Assembly (NCBI GenBank): GCA_945877425.1
Contig: CAMCRZ010000015.1
Location: 1-58,134, forward strand
Reading direction: 5' to 3'
DNA: 58,134 nucleotides
Source of the DNA: an uncultured Treponema sp.
Lineage (GTDB): Bacteria > Spirochaetota > Spirochaetia > Treponematales > Treponemataceae
The notes beneath the pieces were generated by a model. The model was given only the letters and a program-made list of their open reading frames with translations, made no database searches and was not told the DNA's origin. Shown one piece after another: positions 41,861-51,300 of this stretch. Each line of letters opens with the position of its first letter. The stretch's first letter is position 1. The translations under genes and the position numbers were made by a program.

Positions 41861-42115
41861 ATGAAGAAGGCTATGTTAGTTTTAGCTATGGTTGCAGGAA
41901 TTTCAATGGCATTTGTTTCTTGTGGAAAGAAAGGAACATGTGATGTATGCCAGAAAGAAAATGTTACTGTTACTGAAGTAACAACAGAAGTTGCTGGACA
42001 GAAAGTAACAACAAATCTTTGCAAAGACTGCAAAAAAGCAGCTGATGCAGCAGAAAAAGCTCTTGAAGTAGGTGCAGCAGCTCTTGAAGCAGGTGCAGCA
42101 GTTCTCGGTGACTAA
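41861..42115 (+). CDS. Small lipoprotein with paired CxxC motifs, copy 2
   Basis: An 84-residue paralogue of 41309-41512. The first 25 codons are identical at DNA level, including the lipobox cysteine. The mature region keeps CDVC and CKDC but differs elsewhere, and an Ala/Glu-rich helical tail (ADAAEKALEVGAAALEAGAAVLGD) is added. Promoter, leader hairpin and terminator are also duplicated, so the whole unit was copied. Sharp identity in the signal region against divergence after it suggests gene conversion or strong selection on the leader. Confidence 0.75.
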   Translation: MKKAMLVLAMVAGISMAFVSCGKKGTCDVCQKENVTVTEVTTEVAGQKVTTNLCKDCKKAADAAEKALEVGAAALEAGAAVLGD

Positions 42116-42155
42116 TTTAACCGTTTTTATAGCATTTGTGCTTTAATATTTTAAC

Positions 42156-42202
42156 AAAAGGCTTTTTCGGAAAAGTAATATTTTTCGTTAAAGCCTTTTT
42201 TT
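42156..42202 (+). terminator. Terminator of small lipoprotein copy 2
   Basis: AAAGGCTTT and AAAGCCTTT flank an AT-rich loop containing TTTTTCGG/TTTTTCG, followed by a T-run to 42202. It closely resembles the terminator of copy 1. Confidence 0.8.
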
Positions 42203-42256
42203 ATTGCCTGGCACTGTAATTTTTCATTTTTATATGACAATTCTAAATTAAAATGA

Positions 42257-42262
42257 TATATT
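42257..42262 (+). promoter_or_regulatory. -10 box of a probable leaderless U32-gene transcript
   Basis: TATATT six bases before ATG 42269. No ribosome site is present. Confidence 0.5.
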
Positions 42263-42268
42263 ACAGTA

Positions 42269-44521
42269 ATGACAGAATTATTATCTCCTGCGGGAAATCC
42301 AGAAGCACTTGACGCTGCAATAGGCGAAGGTGCAGATGCAGTTTATTTAGGCTTAAAAAGTTTTAATGCAAGACTCCGTTCTTCAAATTTTGCGTGGAAT
42401 CAGTTTGAAGGAGCAGTTCAAAGTCTGCATAGTATGGGAAAAAAAATTTACGTTACAGTAAATACAGTTTGCGAAGAACGTGAAACAGAGCGCCTTTACA
42501 GATTTTTAAACTATCTTAATAAAATCAAGCCGGACGGACTTATCGTTCAGGATTACGGCGTTATAAGAATGTGTCAGGAATTTGCTCCTGATCTTGAACT
42601 TCATGCTTCAACACAAATGAATGTTGCTAGTGCCGCAGCTGCAAATCTTTTGTGCAAGCAGGGAATCAAGCGTGTCGTAGTTGCCCGTGAACTTGGACTT
42701 GATGAAATCAGAAAAATAAAAGAAGGAACTAATGCAGAAATAGAAATGTTCGTTCATGGAGCACTTTGCGTAAGTGAAAGCGGACTTTGTCTTTTTTCAA
42801 GCTATCTTGGGGGAAAAAGCGCAAACCGAGGAATGTGCACTCAGGCTTGCAGGCGTCTTTACAATGCAGAAATTCCAGGTGCATTTGAATCAGGATATTA
42901 CTTTTCTCCATGCGACCTTCAGCTTATAGATCATATTCCTGAACTTATGGAAGCAGGCGTTGACAGTTTCAAAATTGAAGGCAGAATGAAAAGTGCAGAA
43001 TACGTTGGAGCAGTAACGGCAGCCTACAGATTCGTAATGGATCACTGGAAGGAAGACAGAAAAGGTGCAATAGCAGAAGGAAAGCGCATCTTAAGTACAG
43101 ATTTTGCCCGTTCAAAAACTGATTACTGGTACGGCTTTAAAGATACAAAAGAAGGCGTTGAAAATGCAGGCGAAAAAATCCTGAATCCGCATCAGGCTGG
43201 AGGAACAGGAATCTATCTTGGAAAAATTGCACTTGTAAGGGAATCAACAGAAGAAGAAAGAAAACTTTCCATGGAAGGCCGCCCTGACGCTAAAACTGAA
43301 GAAGAAAGAGTTTCAAATTTCATACAGATGGCAACACTTAAAGGCGGTTCCTACGCACCGGATCCGGGAGACAGCATACGTCTTCACAAAAAAGATGACT
43401 CTGGAAGGGAAAGTCATAAAGTTCGTGTGGTAAATACTGATGAAAAAGGCAACAGGTGGATTGATATCCCTCTTGGATTTAATAACGGAGACAGCGTTTA
43501 CCTTTTGCAGACAAAATCAATGTCAAAGCGCTACAAGAGAGTTCTTCCCGCTGACCTTTCACGATGCAGAAAACAGCCTGGCCCGGAAAGACTTCCTGTA
43601 CTTGATTTAACGCCTCTTGAAAAAAATGAATTGAAATGGTTTCCGGAAGGACTTTACATTGCAGTTTCAACAGTTGCAGATGCTTATGCAGTTCAGCTGG
43701 CACATCCTGTAAGGCTTATTTTGGAACTTAACAGCGAAACACTTTACGACTTAATGAACAAAGATTCAGCTGAAAAACCGCTTTTGCCTTTCAGCAGGAA
43801 AATGGTAATCATCAGTCTGGATCCTTTTGCAGCAAGCGGCGAAGAAGAAAGCCTTTCGCAGAATTTAAACGCTTTAGTTGAAAAAGGCTATACAACGTTC
43901 ATTGTAAATAATCTTGCCCACATCACGATGCTGAAAAAATATAAGAACGTCAACATGATTGCAGGACCTTATCTTTACACCTTCAACAAATGGGCTGTAA
44001 GTTTCCTTGAAAACCTTAACATTATGGCAGTGCAGACTCCTATTGAAAATTCACAGGATAATCTTGAAGAAACGTTCCAGACAATAAGCGAGCGTTCCCG
44101 TGTTTTAGTAAGCTGTTTTGCATATCCTTCACTTTTCAGGCTAAGGTTTAAGCTTCCTGAAAGCTACGACTTTACTTACTTTACTGACAAAGAAAAAATG
44201 ACGTTTAAAGTGAATTCCACTGCAGACGGTTCATTTGTCATGCCGGAACTTCCTTTCAGCATTGTTGATAAAATGACATCTTTAAAAAACAAGGGCTGGA
44301 CTCATCAGCTGCTTGATTTTTCAAAGACAAAAGTTTCTAAAGCAGAAATCCGTACTCTCATCAATATGATAAATACACACTCTGTAATTCCGGGAGCTTC
44401 ACGGTTTAACTGGAAAGACGGATTTTATAATCCTGAAAAAATTGAAGCTTACCAGAAAGCAGCAGAACGAAAAGCTGAAGCTGAAAATATGAAAAAGCCA
44501 GGCTCAAGAAAAAGACGCTAG
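42269..44521 (+). CDS. U32-family peptidase-like protein (RlhA/TrhP relatives)
   Basis: A 750-residue protein. The N-terminal barrel starts ELLSPAGNPEALDAAIGEGADAVYLGLKSFNAR. It carries the family signature around EMFVHGALCVSESGLCLFSSYLGGKSANRGMCTQACRR, including the cysteines linked to an iron-sulphur cluster. The C-terminal half matches the DUF3656-like extension of long members. E. coli RlhA hydroxylates 23S rRNA and TrhP hydroxylates tRNA U34, so RNA hydroxylation is more likely than proteolysis, though which RNA is not decidable. No ribosome site. rnhA follows after 21 bases. Confidence 0.82.
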   Translation: MTELLSPAGNPEALDAAIGEGADAVYLGLKSFNARLRSSNFAWNQFEGAVQSLHSMGKKIYVTVNTVCEERETERLYRFLNYLNKIKPDGLIVQDYGVIRMCQEFAPDLELHASTQMNVASAAAANLLCKQGIKRVVVARELGLDEIRKIKEGTNAEIEMFVHGALCVSESGLCLFSSYLGGKSANRGMCTQACRRLYNAEIPGAFESGYYFSPCDLQLIDHIPELMEAGVDSFKIEGRMKSAEYVGAVTAAYRFVMDHWKEDRKGAIAEGKRILSTDFARSKTDYWYGFKDTKEGVENAGEKILNPHQAGGTGIYLGKIALVRESTEEERKLSMEGRPDAKTEEERVSNFIQMATLKGGSYAPDPGDSIRLHKKDDSGRESHKVRVVNTDEKGNRWIDIPLGFNNGDSVYLLQTKSMSKRYKRVLPADLSRCRKQPGPERLPVLDLTPLEKNELKWFPEGLYIAVSTVADAYAVQLAHPVRLILELNSETLYDLMNKDSAEKPLLPFSRKMVIISLDPFAASGEEESLSQNLNALVEKGYTTFIVNNLAHITMLKKYKNVNMIAGPYLYTFNKWAVSFLENLNIMAVQTPIENSQDNLEETFQTISERSRVLVSCFAYPSLFRLRFKLPESYDFTYFTDKEKMTFKVNSTADGSFVMPELPFSIVDKMTSLKNKGWTHQLLDFSKTKVSKAEIRTLINMINTHSVIPGASRFNWKDGFYNPEKIEAYQKAAERKAEAENMKKPGSRKRR

Positions 44522-44542
44522 GTTATTTAAGGGTTAGTTTTT

Positions 44543-45001
44543 ATGGAAGAAGAAATTATTGTTTATACTGACGGCGGATGTTCTGGAAATCCCGGACCAG
44601 GTGGCTGGGGCTGTGTTATTTTAGACGGAACTGAAGAAATTCAGCTTAGCGGCGGCGAAAAAAATACTACTAACAACAGAATGGAACTTACTGCAGCAAT
44701 AAGTGCTTTAGATGCAGTTTTAAAAAATCCCTTGTGGCGTGGAAAAAAAGTTCAGGTGTATTCTGACAGTCAGTATGTAAAAAACGGCATTACTTCATGG
44801 ATTTTAAACTGGAAAAAAAACGGCTGGAAAACTGCTGCAAAAAAGCCTGTACTTAATAAGGAACTTTGGGTTGCACTGGATTCGCTTTACGGTCAGCTTG
44901 ATGTTGAGTGGAAATGGGTAAAAGGTCACGCCGGCGTTAAATACAACGAAATGTGCGATTCACTTTGCAAAATGGAAATGGAAAAGTTTTTCCTTGAATA
45001 A
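44543..45001 (+). CDS. rnhA: Ribonuclease HI
   Basis: A 152-residue RNase H that cuts RNA in RNA-DNA hybrids. The acidic metal ligands are visible: Asp in YTDGGCSGNPGPGGWG, Glu in NRMELTAAISAL, Asp in YSDSQYVKNGI and a final Asp in EMCDSLCK. The basic protrusion WILNWKKNGWKTAAKKPVLNKELW matches the E. coli enzyme. AAGGG precedes ATG. It probably shares a transcript with the U32 gene. Confidence 0.95.
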   Translation: MEEEIIVYTDGGCSGNPGPGGWGCVILDGTEEIQLSGGEKNTTNNRMELTAAISALDAVLKNPLWRGKKVQVYSDSQYVKNGITSWILNWKKNGWKTAAKKPVLNKELWVALDSLYGQLDVEWKWVKGHAGVKYNEMCDSLCKMEMEKFFLE

Positions 45002-45059
45002 TAATAAAATTCGGTTATAATTTTTTGGTAAGAAACAATTTAACTCATGGAGGAAAAAA

Positions 45060-45467
45060 ATGGGTAAAGCAGGAAAAATCAGCATTGGACATTTGATTAT
45101 AAAAGTTGCACTGGCTGTAATTTTTATTATTACAGGACTTGCTCTTTTAGGAGACAACGGATTTTTTGCAACAAGTCAGATAAGAAGTGCAATCAATAAA
45201 CTGTTTGGTTCAGATTTGCGTAAAATTGCCTGCATCGTAATGGGCGTTGTGCTTTTGCTTTGCGGAATTTTCATTGGATTGAAAGTTTTTGCCTTGAATT
45301 TCGGAAAAATCGACAACGTTATTTACATTGTTACTCTTATTGCATGGATTGCAGTTATTGTTTTAGTTGACATTATTCCTGGACTTGACATTGACAATTC
45401 TGTATGGTGGGGAAACTGCGGTAAAGACCTTCTTATTTTAGGAAGCCTTTTGACAGTAAGCGAATAA
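45060..45467 (+). CDS. Uncharacterised small membrane protein
   Basis: A 135-residue protein with about four hydrophobic helices: VALAVIFIITGLALLG, IACIVMGVVLLLCGIFIGL, VIYIVTLIAWIAVIVLV and LLILGSLLTV. The third region also carries DIIPGLDIDNSVWWGNCG in a loop. No family is recognised. GGAGG precedes ATG at 45060. A long structured terminator region follows. Confidence 0.6.
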   Translation: MGKAGKISIGHLIIKVALAVIFIITGLALLGDNGFFATSQIRSAINKLFGSDLRKIACIVMGVVLLLCGIFIGLKVFALNFGKIDNVIYIVTLIAWIAVIVLVDIIPGLDIDNSVWWGNCGKDLLILGSLLTVSE

Positions 45468-45478
45468 TTTTTGCTGAA

Positions 45479-45570
45479 GAGCTGTCCGTTAAGCTGAGTT
45501 ACGGTGCTGCCTTATTTAATTAAGTCTTGCGGTACTTTTTAAGACTTTGCTTTTGTGGCGGCTCTTTTTT
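45479..45570 (+). terminator. Long structured 3' region ending in a T-run
   Basis: GAGC (45479-45482) can pair with GCTC (45561-45564) around an internal perfect hairpin AAGTCTT (45522-45528)/AAGACTT (45541-45547). TTTTTT follows at 45565-45570. It is unusually long for a terminator and might also release a small RNA. Confidence 0.5.
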
Positions 45571-45602
45571 ATTTGCTTTTAATCTGATAATCTTAAAATA
45601 AA

Positions 45603-45992
45603 ATGTACGAAGTAAGAGTAAACACTGATTTTGCAGCTGCCCATTTTCTTAAAGATTACAATGGAAAGTGCGAAAATCTTCACGGTCACAATTATAAAGT
45701 TTATGCCCACGTTAAAGGCTCAAAGTTAAACGAAGGCGGAATGCTTCTTGATTTTACTAAGTTAAAGCAGTCTTTGCGGAAAGTATGTTCTTTTCTGGAT
45801 CACACAAATTTAAACGACAACAGTTATTTTAACAACAATCCCAGTGCAGAGCGAATTGCATCATATATTTTTGAACAGATAATTCTTCTTCTTCCTGAAT
45901 TAAAGTTCAGTGGAAATAAAGAAGAGCCTTATCTTTTTGCAGTTGATGTTTTCGAAACTGACTCAAGCAGGGCACGTTTCACTATTGAGTAA
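45603..45992 (+). CDS. queD: 6-carboxytetrahydropterin synthase (QueD-like)
   Basis: A 129-residue PTPS-fold enzyme converting dihydroneopterin triphosphate to 6-carboxytetrahydropterin on the way to preQ0/queuosine. Zinc ligands His-14, His-27 and His-29 and catalytic Cys-23 are in AAHFLKDYNGKCENLHGHNYK, the CxxxHGH pattern of QueD. LDHTNLND supplies the catalytic Asp-His. No queC or queE lies in the window, so a standalone biopterin-type role cannot be excluded. GATAAT lies 11 bases before ATG and there is no ribosome site, so the leader should be very short. Confidence 0.88.
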   Translation: MYEVRVNTDFAAAHFLKDYNGKCENLHGHNYKVYAHVKGSKLNEGGMLLDFTKLKQSLRKVCSFLDHTNLNDNSYFNNNPSAERIASYIFEQIILLLPELKFSGNKEEPYLFAVDVFETDSSRARFTIE

Positions 45993-46030
45993 AATTCTTT
46001 TTGATTTTTTCTGCAGATAACAAATTTTTT

Positions 46031-46059
46031 TTGATTTAAATTACCCCTTCTGTTATTTT
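46031..46059 (+). promoter_or_regulatory. Promoter of the RND efflux operon
   Basis: TTGATT (46031-46036), a 17-base spacer and TATTTT (46054-46059). ATG of the tolC-like gene is 27 bases further with GGAGGAG between. Confidence 0.55.
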
Positions 46060-46085
46060 TTAGATTACAGAAATGGAGGAGAGTT

Positions 46086-47405
46086 ATGTTCTCAAAAAAA
46101 CTCATCGTCCTTGCCTGTGCTGTTTTAACCGGTTCATTTTTAGCGGCTCAGGAAGAATTACAGGAAAAAGAAGAACTTAAGCTTACTATAGAGCAGGCTG
46201 TAGAATGTGCAATCAAGGGAAACATTTCTATAAAGGAAAGTGAAATTTCTTTGGAAAGTGCAGGCCGTTCTAAAAAGTATTCGTGGAATTCCATAAGTCC
46301 TAACATTAAGGCTACAGGCAGCTATTCAAAAAGCCTTCCCGAAAGTGTTGAAATTGCTTCAAGTGACGGAACTGTTTCTCTTGGTGCAAATATTACTTTT
46401 TCTTTTTCGCCTTCACTTTTCGGGGCTGTAAAAACAGCTTCACTTAATTACGAAAAGCAGGAAATTTCTTACGAAAGTGCGTGCCGTACTATTGAACTTA
46501 ACGTGCGCAAGGCATTCTGGGCACTTCTTCTTGAACAGGAAAACATCAACCTGCAGAAAAATAATATGGAAAGTTCAAAAAAGCAGTACGAAACTAACCT
46601 TTCAAAGTACAATAGAGGCGCTTTAAGCAACCTTGACGTTTTAACTGCACAAGTAACTTACCAGAATGCAGAACTTACTTATGAAAGTGCAAAGACAGAC
46701 TGGGAAAATGATGCAGCAAGTTTCCTTCAGCTTTTAGGACTTGATATAGACCAGAAATTTTACTTGGAAGGCTCTTTGGAAGAAATCCTTACGCTTTCTG
46801 AAATTTCATCTGAAACTACTAAAGACATAAAAATAAATTCTCTGGAAATAAAATCCCTTGAAAAGCAGATTGAAGCAGCAAATGCATCTCTTCTTTCTTC
46901 AAGATTAGGCTCTTACGCACCGTCTCTTTCGGCAGGATATTCCTATTCACTTTCAGCTAAAGACAGTGAACTTTCTTCCATAGCGGACAATGCAAAAGGC
47001 ACGCTTTCTGTGGGAGTTTCCATTCCCTTAGATTCATTTTTTCCATGGTCATCAAATGCACTGACTATTGAAAGCCAGAAAGACAGCATTGCAATCCTTC
47101 AGCTGGAAAAAGAAAATGCTGAAACTACTTTAAAAGTTACAGTCCGCAACTATCTTAATCAGATTGCAAAAAGCCAGGAAAACATTAAGTTAAGAAAATC
47201 AAGTATTTCACTTGCGGAACAGACTTACTCCATGACTTTAGATGCATACAATCACGGCACACGGGATTTGCTAAGCCTTCAGACTGCTTCTTACAACCTT
47301 CTTGCTGCAAAAGTAAATTTAATGTCAGAAGCAAACACTTTAATAAATGCAATTCTTGATTTAGAAAATACTCTCGGTATGGAATTCGGAACTTTAGGAA
47401 AATAA
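46086..47405 (+). CDS. TolC-family outer-membrane efflux protein
   Basis: A 439-residue outer-membrane factor with a signal peptide (KKLIVLACAVLTGSFLAAQ). It has two repeats of the OEP pattern: TIEQAVECAIKGNISIKESEISLESAGRS in the first half and SLAEQTYSMTLDAYNHGTRDLLSLQTASYNLLAAKVNLM in the second. These form the trimeric exit duct. It is the first gene of a four-gene operon, spaced 18 bases from the adaptor. The SD GGAGGAG is strong. Confidence 0.88.
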   Translation: MFSKKLIVLACAVLTGSFLAAQEELQEKEELKLTIEQAVECAIKGNISIKESEISLESAGRSKKYSWNSISPNIKATGSYSKSLPESVEIASSDGTVSLGANITFSFSPSLFGAVKTASLNYEKQEISYESACRTIELNVRKAFWALLLEQENINLQKNNMESSKKQYETNLSKYNRGALSNLDVLTAQVTYQNAELTYESAKTDWENDAASFLQLLGLDIDQKFYLEGSLEEILTLSEISSETTKDIKINSLEIKSLEKQIEAANASLLSSRLGSYAPSLSAGYSYSLSAKDSELSSIADNAKGTLSVGVSIPLDSFFPWSSNALTIESQKDSIAILQLEKENAETTLKVTVRNYLNQIAKSQENIKLRKSSISLAEQTYSMTLDAYNHGTRDLLSLQTASYNLLAAKVNLMSEANTLINAILDLENTLGMEFGTLGK

Positions 47406-47423
47406 ACTTTTACGGAGATATAA

Positions 47424-48392
47424 ATGAAAATTTCTAAGCGCAGTTCGATTATTGTAATAATCTGTTTTCTTGTTTTGGCAGGAACTTTTGTGTGGACTAA
47501 AGCTTCAAAAAACGGCGGCGGCAAATTTCCAGGCGGTGGACCAGGCGGTAAAGGCGGAATGGAAGGCGGCAGTGAAATTGAGAATGTTGTAAGCGTAAAA
47601 ACTCAGCTTGCAGAAATTACCACTTTGCAGGATTACGTAAATACTAACGGCGAAATAGAAAGTCAGACTTCAATAGACGTATTTCCTGACAGAGGCGGAA
47701 AAATTGTAAGCGTAAACATTCACCTTGGCTCTTACGTAAAAAAAGGCGACGTGCTTGCTGAAATAGATCCTTCTGAACCTGGAGCACAATACGCTCACTC
47801 TCCTATAATCGCACCAATCAGCGGAACTATTACAACTACGCCTTTAAAAAACGGCACTACAGTTTCAGCTTCATCTGTCTTTACGACAATCGGTGATGTG
47901 GAAAATCTTCAGGTAACAGCCAACATTCCTGAGCGTTACGTTTCAACTTTAAAAATCGGGCTTAAGGCAAATGTTGTTCTTGAAAGTTACCCTGACGAAG
48001 TTTTTAAAGCTTCCATTGTACGTGTTTCTCCAGTTGTTGATTCAAAAAGCAGGACTAAAGAAATAATACTTAACTTTGACAAAAACAATCCTAAAATTAA
48101 CGCTGGTATGTTTGCAAAAGTTACTCTCTTTACAGTTGAATATTCCGGGGCAGTTACAGTAACGGAAGATGCACTTATTGAAAAAGATGACAGCCATTAC
48201 GTTTTTGTAGTTTCTCCTGATGGAAAAAGCGTTAACTTACGGGAAGTTCAGGTGGGAAATTCTGTAGACGGAATAGTTCAGATTACAAGCGGTGTGGCTC
48301 AAGGCGAATACATTGTCGTAGAAGGAATGCGTTCACTTGCAGAAGGTTCGCTTATACACGACATTTCTGAAAAAGAGGCGTTAAATGATTAG
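47424..48392 (+). CDS. RND efflux periplasmic adaptor (membrane fusion protein)
   Basis: A 322-residue HlyD/AcrA-like adaptor. An N-terminal membrane anchor (IIVIICFLVLAGTFVWTKA) is followed by a Gly-rich linker. The lipoyl half-motif GGKIVSVNIHLGSYVKKGDVLAEID and the second half ISGTITTTPLKNGTTVSASS follow. A beta-barrel domain (LKIGLKANVVLESYPDEVFKASIVRVSP) completes it. It bridges the inner-membrane pump and the TolC-like duct. It overlaps the pump gene by eight bases. Confidence 0.88.
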   Translation: MKISKRSSIIVIICFLVLAGTFVWTKASKNGGGKFPGGGPGGKGGMEGGSEIENVVSVKTQLAEITTLQDYVNTNGEIESQTSIDVFPDRGGKIVSVNIHLGSYVKKGDVLAEIDPSEPGAQYAHSPIIAPISGTITTTPLKNGTTVSASSVFTTIGDVENLQVTANIPERYVSTLKIGLKANVVLESYPDEVFKASIVRVSPVVDSKSRTKEIILNFDKNNPKINAGMFAKVTLFTVEYSGAVTVTEDALIEKDDSHYVFVVSPDGKSVNLREVQVGNSVDGIVQITSGVAQGEYIVVEGMRSLAEGSLIHDISEKEALND

Positions 48393-51300
48393 TGAAAAGA
48401 CTTTACAGCATCCTATTCTTACACTGATGATTTTTGTCCTTCTTGGTTTAATGGGACTTTTTACAATAGGCAACACTTCCATTTCCCTTATGCCTGATGT
48501 TGATATGCCTTATCTTACAGTCAGTGCATCTTATTCAAACGCAGGGCCTGAATCAGTAGAAAAGTCAGTAACTACTGTAATAGAAAATTCCTTAGTTTCC
48601 TTAAGCAACTTAAAATCAATTTCTTCAACATCCCAGGAAGGAAGCAGCTCTGTTTTCCTTGAATTTAACTACGGTACGGATCTTGATGTTGCCATAAACG
48701 ATGTGCGGGACAAGCTTGACCGTGCTGCAAGAAGTCTCCCTGATGACGTTACACCTACTATTTTCAAGATGGACAGCAACAGTATGCCTATTATGCGCAT
48801 TGCAGTAAGGGGCAACCGTTCGGCAGATGAACTTAAGCAGATTGCAGAAGATTCCATTGTTGATATTCTTGAGCAGGCAAATGGCGTTGGTGAAGCTAAT
48901 GCACTTGGCGGCCGTGACAAAATAGTAAGAGTTGAACTTGAACAAAACAGGCTTCAGGCTTACGGACTTACGCTTACGGAAGTTTCATCGGCGCTTGCAA
49001 AACAGAATATTGAACTTGGTGGCGGAACTATTACGGAAGGAAAAACAGACTATTCCATAAGAACTACCGGCGAATATTCTGATATTGAACAGATAAACAG
49101 CACTGTAATAAAAACAATTAACGGTTATGACGTAAAGCTCAGCGATTTAGGCAAAGCTTTTATGGGCTACAAAGATGCAACAAGCATTGTTTACATTAAC
49201 GGCGAACCTGGAGTTTACATTTCAGTTACAAAGCAGTCAGGAGAAAACAGTGTTTCTGTAGCCAATGCAGTTTACGAAAAAATCAAAGAACTGGAAAAAA
49301 CGCTTCCTTCTGACATCAGTCTTGAAATAATCCGTGACGACACTGAAGGCATACGTGACACAATCGGAACTTTACTTGAAAGCGGCGGGCAGGGTCTTAT
49401 TCTTGCAGTTATAGTTCTTTTTGTTTTCCTCTGTTCGTTTAAGAGTACAATAATTATAGGCATTTCAATTCCTCTTTCCATGATTATTACACTTCTTTGC
49501 ATGAATCTTGCAGGAATCACTTTAAACATGATGACTCTTACAGGACTTATTCTTGGCGTAGGTATGATTGTTGACGCTTCCATTGTTATGATAGACAACA
49601 TTTATTCTTACAGAAGCCGCGGCGCTAAGGCAAAAGTTTCTGCCATTCTTGGAACTCAGGAAATGATTATGTCAGTTATTTCCGGCAACCTTACGACTAT
49701 CTGTGTTTTCGTTCCGTTCCTCTTTTTTATGAAAGACTTGGGCTTTATGGGTCAGATGTTTAAGGGAATAATTTTTACCATTGTAATTGCTTTAGTAAGT
49801 TCACTTTTTGTCGCAATATTTCTTGTTCCTGTTTTAGCCGGACATTTTCTTCCCATTACAAACAGAACTGAAAAACCTGTAAGAAATAAATTCCTTATCT
49901 TGCTTTACGGCTTTTTCAACAAGTGCCAGAATTTCCTTACAGGCATTTACAGAAAGATTTTACGCAAGGCTTTGAATCACAGGGCTGTTACAATAATAAT
50001 TTGCTGTACTGCCTTAATTGCTTCCTGCCTTATTTTCCCTACAATGCGAATTCAGATGATGACAGGCGGCCACGATGACAGCGTTACTGTAAAGCTTACT
50101 CTTCCTGTAGGAACAAGCCTTGAAGAAACTACGGAAACTGTAATGAAGTTCCAGCAGATTGTAGAAGACGAAATTCTTGGTTACGAAACACTTATTACAA
50201 GCATCGGTTCTGGCGGACGTTCAGGTACATCTTATTCAGGTTCCATTCAGATTTCTCTTCCGGAAAGCAGCAGGCAGATTGATAACGACGAAACTATTCA
50301 GAAAAAACTCAGGGCGCATTTTGGAGACTTTCCGAACGTCACGTTTACATTCGGTCAGGGAATGCGTCAGTCTATGACAGGTGATGATATTGACATTGCA
50401 ATCAGGAGCGGAAGTTTAGACAAGGCACTTTCTGTTGCAAAAGACATTGCTGAAGTTATGGAAAATATTTCTGATTTAGGCGAAGTTTACATTGATACTC
50501 AGGAAGGGCTTCCTCAAGTTGAAATTGAAATTGACCGCCAGAGAGCTTACAGTTTCGGCGTAAATGTCTACACTGTTGCAAAAGAAATCAATGCCTGTAT
50601 AGAAGGCACTTCATCAACTGTTTACAGAAAAGACGGTGAAGACTACACAGTTTACGTAATGCTTCGTCCTCAGGACAGGCAGAAAGTTATAGATCTTGAA
50701 CAGATTTACGTTTCCGGAACAAATGGTCTTGTAAGCGTTGCAAACTTTGCCAAAGCTGTTAAAGGTTTAGGCCCTGTAAGCATAGAAAGGGAAAACAGAA
50801 CACGTATAGTTCATATTACTGCAGGAATTTTAAGCGAAGAAAATGCAAACGTTGTAGAGCAGAAAATCAAAGACGGAATTGCTTCAAGTTTCATTATTCC
50901 AGATGGCGTAAGTGTAAGTTACGAAGGTTCATGGCAGGATATGCAGGAGCAGGGTGCAACTTACGGACTTATAATTTTAATGGCAATTATTCTTGTATTC
51001 GGCGTTATGGCAGGAACTTACGAAAGTTTTAAGGCTCCGCTTATAAATCTCTGTACAATTCCATTCCTTGTAATCGGCGTCATACTTATTTACAAAATTT
51101 CAGGACAAGCCATTTCCATGATGAGTGCAATCGGACTTATTATGTTAGTGGGTATTGTCGTAAACAACGGAATTATTCTTGTAGACTATACGAATCTTCT
51201 TATTGACCGTGGAATGAAAATGAAAGAAGCCTGTCTTGAAGCAGGTACAAGCCGTTTCCGTCCTGTTCTTATGACAACATTAACTACAATTCTCGGCATG

